A DNA stretch of 64,000 nt, taken from positions 1 to 64,000 of the forward strand of contig CALGRR010000004.1 in assembly GCA_937880805.1 (NCBI GenBank), in the 5' to 3' direction. The position numbers were made by a program, and so were the translations under genes. The stretch is from an uncultured Clostridia bacterium. Its GTDB lineage: Bacteria > Bacillota > Clostridia > Oscillospirales > Acutalibacteraceae. The notes beneath the pieces are model-generated. The model had not been told where the DNA came from, ran no database searches, and saw nothing but the letters and a program-made list of their open reading frames with translations. This document shows, one piece after another, positions 51,601 to 61,400 of the stretch; position 1 is the first letter of the stretch, and each line of letters starts with the position of its first letter.

Positions 51601-53139
51601 GTCTGTATGAGAGGTTCTTTGTATTACTACAACGGTACTGAATGGGTTAATGCCTATACCGAAAACAGCGGTTATGATGCGAGTGCAAATAACCGAGGCA
51701 TAGGCAGCAAATCATCTACGGGTATAAGCAGTGTTCTTAATCCATATACCATACCAAAAGTAACGAACAGCACATTGAGGTTTAAACTTGAAACTTGGTG
51801 GTCAAAAGATAAGGAACATACTCACGAAACCACTTGGATTGAGATACCCGTTATTCCTTGTGACATCGAACTGTATGAAATTCAGTTCAAGAGAAAAGGA
51901 ACGGGCATAATACTTGACCCCTATGACCTTGTTGCAGGTGAAACAGTACAGGTTAGTTATATTTACAGAAACAACACAGACTCAAGAGTATATATAAACG
52001 GTTTCAGAGATGACATAACACAGATAGACGGTGTTTGGTCATTAAGTGCCAACTCAAAGGCATTTCTTCCCGGTTACGATTTTGTAGTGCCGAACAAGAG
52101 AACATTCGACTTTTGGGGCGGTATCTATCTTGAAGGTATGGGTATATATAACACTCAATACGAAACCAACGGTAAAAACAACGAATTGACATTGAAGTGT
52201 AAAGTACGGCATCCGCTGACACTTACGCCTATTGCACAAAATGCAGACTACCGTGAGAACACCGAGGTAATAACAAGCTTTTGGCTCAACAACACCTACA
52301 CGGACGATTACACGCCGAGCAACAATATATCTATTCTGTTTAAGGTATATAACGGCACAAAACAGATAGCCACATACACAAAAAAACAGGCTGTTGTTCC
52401 CGGTCTTGAAAACAATCTTGTATATTTCAAGTGGAAAGTTCCTGCAGGTCTGAATGGTGCAAAGGTAAAGATTACGGGTGAAATCATCGAGGACGGTGTA
52501 TCGTACAACCTTTCATCCGCAAACTATACCACAACACCTGCAACTGTATCTGAAACAAACGATACACAGTTTGAAAAGACCAAACCCGCAGGATTTACCA
52601 TTCCTCTGTCAAAGGACAACAAGAGCTATTCTGCTTCTTGGTGGGAATGGACTTATTCATCGGGTGCATTTAAGAAGGTAAGCTATGCTGTAGGTATTGC
52701 GGACAGTTCCGCAACTCTCACACCCGCAACAGGCTCAACGGCTGTTAAAAACGGCAGTTCTTGGACTATGAAATCGGGTTACGGTTTATCCTTGGCACTT
52801 ATGAATAACAATAAATCCGTTTCGGGTTACACTATGCCGTCATCGGCGGCATACACAAAACCGCAGTTTGCCTATGCTCTTATGCCCGAATTTGACTACT
52901 CAACCAAAAACGGTGAATACCGAACACTTGATTTGGTATCAAACGAGTGGAAATTCAGACCTAACGGAACATACGGCAGAGTTCATTTCACACCCGTTTG
53001 GTATCCCAACGGAAAGTATATTATGAGTATAACTCAGAGTGACTGTTGGACACCTGCAGGTATGATTACAAGAACGATAAACACAAACACAATAAACATT
53101 TCCGAATCAGCCTACGATGATTGGTATGTCGGAAGATAA
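48646..53139 (+). CDS. Giant secreted protein with six InlB-type B-repeats
   Basis: 1497 residues from ATG 48646. AAGAAGGAG directly abuts this ATG, which is unusually close; in-frame TTG 48628 lies in the terminator T-run and is less likely. Signal peptide ~1-29 (ends in PTNAFALS). Residues ~20-270 unique; ~280-800 six Listeria-Bacteroides (Flg_new/InlB B) repeats ending in ITLYAQW-like; ~800-1497 beta-rich ectodomain with no recognised family. No LPxTG, no C-terminal membrane segment. B-repeats act as stalks in adhesins. Position after the Tad operon suggests it works with the pilus in cell contact, perhaps mating-pair formation. Confidence 0.85.
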   Translation: MISIKRVISIILVVCSLLCMIPTNAFALSWDGSSAGGTGGTSSASPNGYAIRTTSDNCIGYRFSAVTSSGSMKVSKVIDVFRNTSYGNLGYTDGYKFSTKNNKKQLISKQNNGFTTARSTTNCYKESSQGFSTTLPAPSGMETWQNNENNINKVLSLLGVGSVANMSKGDKVIVEPIYDIRLESVYHSITVTETALYGKYILGASSNGGTSNTSATWGFIASYTNRVYPNALYTPDGQGLWTSASSIGSSSKETFYNIINKGYGVGIAYQETSGSSSSTGSSSSTSSTYTIKYNGNGNTSGSMSNQTVTVGSSTRLNSNNFKKTGYEFVGWNTKSGGTGTSYDNREYVKNLTSAGGTITLYAQWRPAVLEVHYDANDGSLSNSSYRLLLDTIYTASPYSKFTDKWTYNNTKSGGLCNASTFGLYRTGYTFTKWGKYSWGGTLFDQDDSSLKPTDLKSGITSGDTSLTLYAQWEPNTYTIRFNGNGSTSGSTASMSMTYDVSKNLTANGFTKSGYAFAGWNTKANGTGTSYVNRESVKNLTSTNGGTVTLYAQWTVSTYSIAFNGNGHTSGSTASMSVKFDTPVTLRANGFVKTGHTFKNWNTKSNGSGTTYSDKQTVTNLSSTAGGTIYLYAQWNPNSYTIQFNGNGNTGGSTASMSMRYGTPKNLTANGFTKTGYVFNGWSTKADGTGTGYSDKQQVNNLTSTNGGTVTLYAKWKPATYTIQFNGNGNTGGSTDSMTMTYNVEKALTANGFTKSEYKFTGWNTKANGTGTSYTDKQKVKNLSSVNGSTVTLYAQWIYDPVLDVKECDAYSGAKNNKTKLFGISTGATFDEYQYKNGYATIGDTVWFNVYFPYETQNIRVRQYVKNGGDWITREVNLNPDYPETLWFPVQFTDKYKTVTADIEAYEVQAKMDWVDAEGNVLKSGTVETFYIPIKPVLHRNEVKIRGYEGGYVAYNGKNGLYGKVYHGQHARIEYYYGTDSTWSPRVCMRGSLYYYNGTEWVNAYTENSGYDASANNRGIGSKSSTGISSVLNPYTIPKVTNSTLRFKLETWWSKDKEHTHETTWIEIPVIPCDIELYEIQFKRKGTGIILDPYDLVAGETVQVSYIYRNNTDSRVYINGFRDDITQIDGVWSLSANSKAFLPGYDFVVPNKRTFDFWGGIYLEGMGIYNTQYETNGKNNELTLKCKVRHPLTLTPIAQNADYRENTEVITSFWLNNTYTDDYTPSNNISILFKVYNGTKQIATYTKKQAVVPGLENNLVYFKWKVPAGLNGAKVKITGEIIEDGVSYNLSSANYTTTPATVSETNDTQFEKTKPAGFTIPLSKDNKSYSASWWEWTYSSGAFKKVSYAVGIADSSATLTPATGSTAVKNGSSWTMKSGYGLSLALMNNNKSVSGYTMPSSAAYTKPQFAYALMPEFDYSTKNGEYRTLDLVSNEWKFRPNGTYGRVHFTPVWYPNGKYIMSITQSDCWTPAGMITRTINTNTINISESAYDDWYVGR
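49510..51035 (+). repeat. Six tandem B-repeat units (~240 bp each)
   Basis: Coding repeats starting near 49510, 49750, 50070, 50310, 50550 and 50799. Each unit encodes FNGNGNTSGST-like start, GYxFxGWNTK middle and TVTLYAQW end. Units 3, 5 and 6 are closest at DNA level; unit 2 (~320 bp) has diverged and carries an insertion. Such arrays may expand or contract by recombination. Confidence 0.85.
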
Positions 53140-53145
53140 ACACTA

Positions 53146-53178
53146 AAGGGCAGTCAAAAGGCTGCCCTTAACTTTTTG
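53146..53178 (+). terminator. Terminator after the giant secreted protein
   Basis: AAGGGCAG (53146-53153) pairs with CTGCCCTT (53162-53169), loop TCAAAAGG, then AACTTTTTGG. The RBS of the next gene begins right after it. Confidence 0.65.
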
Positions 53179-53193
53179 GAGGTAAATATATAA

Positions 53194-53514
53194 ATGGTAT
53201 GTAACTACAGCAACACTATTGCAATAAAGCACGGTATCAATTCCGCACTTATTGCTGGCTTTATCAACTACCGTTTAACGCATACAGACACCAAGTTTGA
53301 GGGCAGACCTTTTGTACGCATAACACAAAAATCTCTGACAGGCACTTTCCCCTTTATGGGTGAAAAGGCTGTGCGAAATGCGATTAAACGACTTGTAAAA
53401 GCAAACATCATTACGGTCAAGCAGTTCAGAAAATCCAAGTTTGACCACGCAAATTTTTACGCACTTACTCAATACGGTAAAACACTTATGGAAGGAGTTG
53501 AAGATATTGAGTGA
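53194..53514 (+). CDS. Winged-helix DNA-binding protein
   Basis: 106 residues, TTTTTGGAGGT upstream. A wHTH fold is likely: KHGINSALIAGFINYRLTHT, then RITQKSLTGTFPFMGEKAVR (recognition helix region) and a wing in KANIITVKQFRKSKFDHANF YALT. This arrangement is like phage replisome-organiser and replication-initiator N-domains. On the element it may control transfer or replication genes. Its 3' end holds the RBS and TTG start of the next gene. Confidence 0.75.
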   Translation: MVCNYSNTIAIKHGINSALIAGFINYRLTHTDTKFEGRPFVRITQKSLTGTFPFMGEKAVRNAIKRLVKANIITVKQFRKSKFDHANFYALTQYGKTLMEGVEDIE

Positions 53515-54106
53515 AAAAAGAGTGGTTGAGGGTTATGAGATAACCCAAGCCTTTGAAATCGGTAAAACCGAAATTATACTCGGCGAAAATCCCAATGCAC
53601 CCGACAATATGATTTATCTTGTTGCCAGCTGCGAACACAACGGTATTTTCACAAGATACAATGATGTTCTCATTGGTGATGATTTTGCCGAACTTGCAAA
53701 AATCTTTGCAGAAAGGATTGAGGCAGAAGCAGACAGAGTTATGGAAGAAAACGCAAAGATCTCTGTTGATAAAACTCCGCTTACTGCCGAAGATTGCGAA
53801 GCTGTTGACTACAGACAGTCAATCAAAGACAAGGTTGTAGTTATAAAGGCAGATATATTCAAACCCGAATACAGAATTTCTGTAAATCAGCTTTGTCTTT
53901 GTACGGGCGGTTTTGGCTCGTCTGCAAATTCAAGAGGTACAGCGTGTTTCTGTACTAATCTTTACACGGGAGAATCCGTGCAGTTCAAACGTCAGGATGT
54001 TCTCGGTACTATTGAAAAAGACAAACTCCCCGATTGGGCAAAGGAAGGTCTTGAAAAGGTACTGAAAGAGCGTGCAGACAGAAGAAAGGAAAGGGATGCA
54101 AGATGA
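53507..54106 (+). CDS. Element-associated protein, unknown function
   Basis: 199 residues from TTG 53507 (GAAGGAG 9 bases upstream), overlapping the wHTH gene by 8 bases. A longer in-frame reading from 53441 would lie wholly within that gene and is rejected. Helical, acidic middle part (~60-110) and a conserved-looking block YRISVNQLCLCTGGFGSSAN, then FKRQDVLGTIEKDKLPDWAK. It has three cysteines around the block. I recognise this as typical ICE accessory content but cannot name a function. Confidence 0.7.
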   Translation: MSEKRVVEGYEITQAFEIGKTEIILGENPNAPDNMIYLVASCEHNGIFTRYNDVLIGDDFAELAKIFAERIEAEADRVMEENAKISVDKTPLTAEDCEAVDYRQSIKDKVVVIKADIFKPEYRISVNQLCLCTGGFGSSANSRGTACFCTNLYTGESVQFKRQDVLGTIEKDKLPDWAKEGLEKVLKERADRRKERDAR

Positions 54107-55056
54107 CAGATTTGTATGTAACACCTATAACTTCCAATCTTGAAAAATACACATTCAGACAAAGTCAGCAGTTATATCAGCAGACAGGCTGTATAGGTTA
54201 TCTCCGTGCGGATATGGGATATAACGGACAAGAGTTCAATTCCACTTGGAATGACGTCTGTACTTTCTTCAAGACAGATGAGTTCAAAAAGGAATTTGAC
54301 GATGTTATCAACGCACTCCGCCTTGATGACACTTACGGCAGACTGCTCAATGACAGAACAAGGCTCAGCCATTATTGTCACGAACACGCAAAGCAGTACA
54401 GCGGTGCGGATAATCAGTATTACGGCGTAAGAGTTGATACAGATAAGCATACTTATCTTTTAAGGCTCAATCCGAGGCAGGGCGAATACAACCTTTACTG
54501 CTACTGTTTTGTAAAGCAGTATTTTGAAACACATCTTGTTCAGGCAAGTAAGGGTATCCGCTTTATTACTCCCTCATACAGACCTGTTTTCACCATTCCC
54601 GATGGTGACAAAATCAGAATCCTTCGCCTTGACGGTGAAAAGGTCGATAAATATTGCAGATTTATTGACGAGTACCACACAGAGGTCGGTGATAGACTTT
54701 ATCACATCTGTGAGTTTGCCGAGATAATGGAAAGAAACGGCAGCAAGGTTATCCCTCTGCGTTCATCACTTCCCGAAAGATGTTATTCTGTTTCACCCGA
54801 AAACGGTCATCTCGTTATCATCACAAAGGGTGAAAAGGAATACACCGATGTAAACGACAGCAACAACTCACCCGAGAAGAACAGAGAACTCGCTGACGGT
54901 CATAACAGCGAAATGGGAGTAACCAAAGCACAGGAAGCAGCAATGCTCGCAGGCTTTTTAAAAGGTTGGTACACTCCCGAAGCAGACCCTCACAACTATG
55001 ATGACAACGGCACCCCCGTTAAAACAAAACACAAAGACCGAGGTGATGCACGATGA
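54103..55056 (+). CDS. Element-associated protein, unknown function
   Basis: 317 residues, ATGA overlap with the preceding gene. N-terminal ~190 residues look like an alpha/beta polyvalent-protein-associated domain (TCGCIGYLRADMG-like start with GCIGYLRADMG, then TWNDVCTFFKTDEFKKEFDD). The C-terminal ~70 residues are polar and end in a charged tail (KTKHKDRGDAR). No membrane segment. Such proteins precede the giant methylase-helicase gene in related elements and may assist it; not shown. Confidence 0.7.
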   Translation: MTDLYVTPITSNLEKYTFRQSQQLYQQTGCIGYLRADMGYNGQEFNSTWNDVCTFFKTDEFKKEFDDVINALRLDDTYGRLLNDRTRLSHYCHEHAKQYSGADNQYYGVRVDTDKHTYLLRLNPRQGEYNLYCYCFVKQYFETHLVQASKGIRFITPSYRPVFTIPDGDKIRILRLDGEKVDKYCRFIDEYHTEVGDRLYHICEFAEIMERNGSKVIPLRSSLPERCYSVSPENGHLVIITKGEKEYTDVNDSNNSPEKNRELADGHNSEMGVTKAQEAAMLAGFLKGWYTPEADPHNYDDNGTPVKTKHKDRGDAR

Positions 55057-55089
55057 CGAGAAATGTTATCGGACACCATGAAGGTTAAT

Positions 55090-55242
55090 ATGAATAAACT
55101 CGGCTGCAAAAAATGCATATACCACAATGAAAATGTTTGCAATATTTGTTGGAAACGAGTTTATAAAGAATTTGAAGAAAGGAAGGTAAAGAAGAATGGC
55201 GAAAGTACCCAACGAAGTAACCAAAAGGTTGAAACTCCTTGA
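55090..55242 (+). CDS. Small zinc-finger-like protein (50 residues)
   Basis: ATG 55090 with GAAGG 5 bases upstream. Four cysteines in a CxxC-x7-CxxC layout (GCKKCIYHNENVCNICWKR, C6, C9, C17, C20) followed by a charged helix (VYKEFEERKVKKNG). The last 47 bases overlap the next gene in another frame. Too short for certainty, but the cysteine spacing and the RBS support it. Confidence 0.55.
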   Translation: MNKLGCKKCIYHNENVCNICWKRVYKEFEERKVKKNGESTQRSNQKVETP

Positions 55243-55417
55243 AAAACTCATTTCTCTCGGATATACCACAGAGGAAGATATAAAGAAGCTCACACCAAAG
55301 GATATTGCCGTAATTGATGATATATCCTTTACGGATATAATCGAAATTCAGCAGTTGCAGGAAAGCGTTAAGTCGAATAAGTTATTCTCTTATCTTGCTA
55401 AAACCAATGAAAAGTGA
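55196..55417 (+). CDS. Small helical protein, unknown function
   Basis: 73 residues, GGAAGGTAAAGAAGA upstream. Entirely charged and helical (RLKLLEKLISLGYTTEEDIK; FTDIIEIQQLQESVKS). It ends 10 bp before the giant gene's TTG start. Possibly a partner or regulator of that protein. Confidence 0.65.
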   Translation: MAKVPNEVTKRLKLLEKLISLGYTTEEDIKKLTPKDIAVIDDISFTDIIEIQQLQESVKSNKLFSYLAKTNEK

Positions 55418-55427
55418 GGTGGTTTAA

Positions 55428-58400
55428 TTGGCAAGTAAACTGCAAATTGTAACTGCCGTATTCAATGATGAGGTTATTAAGGCTACTGAAAATCAGCAGA
55501 ATTGGACTTCGTTTTTGAGAACTGCAGCAAATAACTATAAATACAGTTTCCCCGACCAAATCCTTATCTTTGCTCAAAAACCCGAAGCAACCGCTTGTGC
55601 GGAAATCAGCTTTTGGAATGAAAAATTCAACCGTTGGGTAAACCGAGGTGCAACGGGTATCGCTTTGTTAAATCATTCAAGCACATATCCTAAACTTCGA
55701 TATGTTTTTGATGTGTCTGATACCAATTCAAGACAAAACATAGAAGTACCGTCTTGGCAGGTAGAAGAAAGATTTGAAGCTGAAATAGCCGAGGCTCTTG
55801 AAAATGCCTTCGGTGATGTCGGTGACGGCTCACTTGCTTCAATCATTGATGATACTGCACAGAATATGGTTGACGATAATATCCTTGATTATCTCTACAG
55901 CTTGGATGAGGTTAAACACGGAAGTTTCCTTGAAGATTTTGACGAGGATAATATAAGGTCTGTGTTGAGAAATACTCTTGTCAGCAGTATCGGATATATG
56001 ATGATGACAAGGTGCGGTATTAACGCTGACGATTTCTATGACCCCGAGGATTTCAAAGACCTCTATAATTTCAACACTCACGAAACAATAGTTGCATTAG
56101 GCTCCGCTACAAGCGAAATAGCCGAAATGGGACTTCGTGAAATTGAAACAACCGTAAAAGCACTTCAAAGGGAAGAAAAAAATAAAAATCGCACATTTGT
56201 CAATTCATATAATTTCGGATATGATGAGGGTGCAAAACAAAAAACAGACACCGAAAGGAGTAATGAGGATGTCACAGATAACTTACAGACAGGTCGGAGA
56301 TTACAAAATCCCGAACATCACACTTCCGAAAGAGGAAATGAACGTTACACTTGGCAAGTACGCTACGATGAGGAAAAAGTACCTGATGAATCACAAGAGA
56401 GTGTTATTCAACATTCTGCTGACGAAGGGCGAACTGATGAAACATCTTTCGGAAACAGAACAGCAGGCTCAGAAGATGTTGGAACAGTTGACCGAACAGA
56501 TGATGAAAGCCGAGGGAGTAACGGAAGCCTTGAAGGAAACCGACCAGATGAGGTGGGTACAGTTGATGAACAACATCAAACAGGCAGCCGAGGAAACGGT
56601 ACTCAAGGAACTGATTTACAGTTAAGTAATCACGATTTCGATGCCCGTTGGAACGGTGTCGAGTATTTTCACCAAGACAAAGAAAAAAGTGAGTTAATTA
56701 AAACCTATTTAACTCCGCATACAGAGGAAATCGCTGCGTTTTATGAAAGTCATACTGACAAAAAAGAACGTAGCGATTTTATTATGTCTTTCTTTAATTC
56801 AACACCCTATGAAATTACACTTTCCAATGGTGTAAGAGCAGGCTTTGAAGCCTATTCCGATGCCATTAGATTATGGCGTAATGACGGAACTGATCTCCGT
56901 GAAGCGTGGGAAAAATGGTTCCAGATTGAACGAAGTGTTTTTGGACTTATGCTTATGGAGGAATGGACAGAGCCTCAGGCTTTGCTTTTACCCGGTGTTG
57001 AAAAGCAAATGGAACTTATCGGCACGGCAGTAAAGAATGAAGCTCCTTTGTTTCTGCCTCAATCTGCCGTTGATTATGTGCTTTGCGGCGGTAGTGATTT
57101 CAGCGAAGGTAAAATGCGTATTTACAGGCAGTTTGCCGAAAGCCTTTCAAAAGATGAAAACATTAAGTTCCTTAAAAACGAATACGGAACAGGCGGTCAT
57201 TCAGATGCACTTCCCGGAAGTGGATTTTGGGAAGGTCACGACTCAAAAGGTATTGAAATATCTGACCATTACAGTGTTCCTCCAAGACGAGTTTTGTTGA
57301 AGTGGAATTATGTTGAAAGCCGTCTTTCGACACTTATAAAGTCTGACAGATACTTAAACCCAAAAGAAAAAGAAATGTATCCGCAATGGCTTGAAAACAG
57401 ATTGGCACAAGAGGCTGAGTGGAAAAAAGAAAGTGAAATTCGTCAGCTTCTCCGTTATGCTCCCGAGGAAAAAGAAACACCAAAAGAATACAGATATGAA
57501 TATAATCTCGGCGATACCGTATATATCGGTGCGGATGAATACACTATTCTTTCGCTTGAAGACCCCGTTATACTCAGCAACATCCAATATCCTCTTTTCA
57601 CGGAAGAATTTTCAAAAGCAGTATTTGAGAAAAGAGTAAGAGAAAATCCTGCAAATAATCATTTGAGAGTAGAAGTTGATGTTGAAAGACCTGCCGTGAA
57701 TGATGAAGCTGAAACAGAAATTGACGAAAGTAATAAGCCCGATTTCTTGGTTCAGTATGAGCAGGTACAAAAGGAAAACCCGGATAGTGTTGTTCTTTTA
57801 CACACAAGAGGATTTTATAACGCATTCGGCAAGGATGCTGAAATTCTTGCAAAGGTCACAAACTATACCGCACCGGGAAAAAACCTTTACGGAAATGTTT
57901 TCACGCCCTGTTGTCAAGTTCTTGATTTCAACCTTAGCTATGCCACCAAAAGACTTCTTGAAAACAACATTGAAGCAGTAGTTATGGCATTAGATAAGGG
58001 GGTTATAGACAGGTATTCTCCCCCCTCATTAGATGAGGTGCAAGAGCCGTCTGAATATGATGACGGACACGCTGCTGTTGCAGATGTACTCTATGACGAT
58101 GCTTTTTATGTTGACCGTGATAAAGAAATTGTTTCGTGGATGTATTACAACCCCGATGGTAATGACGGTAAAGGACAGTTTGTTACAAACAGTTTTCATT
58201 TTGAGGTTATTCTGGAAGCTGCACAGAAGCACGCAGATTTCAAAGACTTCTTTGATTATCTCGGCACAGTAAGCCAACAGGAATTTGCAGACTACGGCAG
58301 TGAATTTTTTGACGGTGCAACCGAGTATTTTCACGAGCAACCCGATTATACCGAATGTTCACTTGAAACTATGCAGGCTCTTGTTGAAGAAGCCAAGGAG

Positions 58401-61400
58401 TTTGAAAAAGAAACTTCCGCAAATGTCGAAATCAGCCGTAACAGTTTCTTGGATGAATACAACGAAATAAAGGCGGATAATCCCAATTCAATAGTGTTGT
58501 ATCAGGTAGGAGACTTCTTTGAAGCATTCAATGATGATGCAAAAACTTTGGCTACTTCGCTTCAACTTGTTCTTACTTCAAGAGCAGTAAATGATGATGA
58601 ACGAGTGCCGATGGTCGGTTTCCCTGCTCATAGACTTGAAGCTTATCTTGAAAATATCCGCAAAGAAAGCAGAGTAGTCATTTCGGCAATTCCCGATGGT
58701 GAAACTGCAAGAAAAATATTTAGGATGCCTCAAATTGGCGAAAACAGTGAACTTGAGCCTATTGAAAAAGCAAAAAAACTGATAGATAAATTCTGTATTA
58801 AAGAATACGGTAAAGGTGCAGATTTTAGCGATATGAAAAATATTGAAATCGCTTACACCACATTTACTGATGTAGAAATTCCCGTTCAGGTTTCTGTAAA
58901 TCTTGTGGATTTCAGAATTGACAGATTCATAGACAATAACTATTATGACAGCCGAAGCTATGACAATCTTGAATCATTGATTGAATATGAACTTTATGGC
59001 TTGGATTTTGATGATTTAGTCTATATTCCCGATGAAGTTTTTGAATCAAAGACATATACGAACACAGCATTGGATTCTGAAGTTACCGACAAAGTAGTAA
59101 CGAATGAAAGAACACTCGCTGAAAGACTTGTTGATTTTTACAAAGATTTTGATTTCTACGGATTCAGAGATACTCTTGAAATCGGCGAGTCAGAAGAAGA
59201 TGCCGCAAGTAAACTTGCTGCTGACCTGCAAAATCCGAAATCAATAGACTCGATTATTGCTCAACTGAAAAATATAGTTGAAGAAGCGGAAACAGATGAT
59301 AAAGAAATTGCTGAACAGTTAATAAAGGAATTAGAGAAAGAAAAGGAAAATCTTCCTGTTATTCCTGACTCAGAACTCATCGGCAAAGAGGTAATGATTG
59401 ACGGTACAAAATTCGTTATCGAAAAGATTGACCCCGTTTTCGGTGATGTTTCAATGCGTGACACCTCTGTTCTGTACCCCATAAACAGAGTTGAAAAAAT
59501 TGGTCTTGTCCGTGAACTGCTGAATCAGCAGACCGCACCGACCTATTCAACGGAAAAGGTTGCGGAAATACCTGCCGAAGAAAGCGGACTACCCTTTGAT
59601 GTGACAATTCAGACACTTCGCACGGAAGAGCCTGCTCTTACTCCACCTGTATGGGAAGAAAAGAAACAAAAAGTCACAACTCTTCATCCCACCGTTCCCG
59701 ACAGCGAAAAACACAATTTCAGAATAACCGATGATAACCTCGGTGTCGGCGGTGCAAAAGAAAAATTCCGTAACAATATGGCTGCTATCAATCTTCTGCA
59801 CGAGCTTGAATTTGAAAACCGTCTTGCAACTCCCGAAGAGCAGGAAATACTCTCAAAGTATGTTGGCTTCGGCGGTCTTGCAGATGCTTTTGATGAAAGC
59901 AAAACAAATTGGGCAGATGAATATAAAGAACTTATTGTTACGCTCTCTCCCGAAGAATATGCCGCTGCAAGAGAAAGTACACTTACCGCTTTTTATACTC
60001 CTCCTGTTGTTATCCGTGCTATGTATGAAGCACTCGGCAATATGGGATTTGAAAACGGTAACATCCTCGAGCCTTCGTGCGGTACGGGTAATTTCATAGG
60101 TATGCTCCCCGACAAGATGAGTGAAAGCAAATTCTACGGTGTTGAACTTGACAGCTTAACGGGCAGAATTGCACAGCAGCTTTATCAGAAATCGGGTATT
60201 ACAGTACAGGGTTATGAAGAAGCAGCATTACCCGACAGCTTTTTTGATGTTGCGGTAGGTAACGTTCCCTTCGGGCAGTTTAAGGTTATCGACAAAAAGT
60301 ACGATAAACACAACTGGCTCATACACGATTACTTTTTCGGCAAGACCCTTGATAAAGTACGCCCCGGCGGTGTAATAGCTTTTGTTACTTCATCGGGTAC
60401 TATGGACAAGAAAAATCCTGCTGTAAGAAAGTATATCGCACAAAGGGCAGAACTGCTCGGCGCCATTCGTCTGCCAAACAACACTTTTAAGGCTAACGCA
60501 GGTACAGAGGCAACATCGGATATTCTCTTTTTACAGAAAAGAGATACCCTTGTTAATGATGAGCCTTATTGGGTACACCTTGACCGTGATGAGAACGGTA
60601 ACGAATATAACAAGTATTTTGTTGACCATCCCGAAATGGTACTCGGTGATATGGTTATGGAGTCCTCACAGTTTGGTCAGTCACTGACCTGCAGACCTTA
60701 TGAGGGCAGAGAACTCTCCGATCTTCTTTCAGAAGCGATACAGAACATACACGCCGAGATAAAGGATTTTGAACTTTCCGATGTCGGCGAGTCCGAAGAT
60801 TTATCCGTACCTGCAGACCCGAATGTTAAGAATTTCAGTTTTACTGTTGTTGAAGATAAAATATATTACCGACACGACAGCAGGATGACACCCGTTGATG
60901 TTTCTGCAACGGCGGAAAGCCGTATAAAGGGTATGATTGAAATAAGGGACTGTGTGCGTGAACTCATAAGGCTTCAGACAGACGATTATCCCGATTTAGC
61001 TATTCTTTCGGCACAGGAAAGATTGAATGAAATCTATGACAAGTTGACAAAGAAATACGGTCTGCTCAACGCAAGAGCAAACCGCCTTGTATTCTCTGAT
61101 GACAGTTCATATTGTCTGCTTTGTTCACTTGAAGTTATCGGTGAAAACGGTGAACTCAAACGCAAGGCAGATATGTTCACAAAACGAACAATCAAGCCAC
61201 ATATCGCTGTAACATCTGTTGAAACGGCAAGTGAAGCATTGGCAGTATCAATCGGTGAAAAAGCCTGTGTTGATATGGACTATATGTGTAAGCTCACGGG
61301 CAAGACAGAGCAAATGCTTTTTGAAGAACTCAAAGGTGTTATCTTCCTTAACCCCGAACACACATCCGAGGACAGCAGAGTACCGAGGTATCTTACGGCT

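Noticed and set aside
55053..55088. Short frame starting at ATGA on the end of the 317-residue gene
   Set aside because: Only 11 codons with no distinct RBS; taken as chance.
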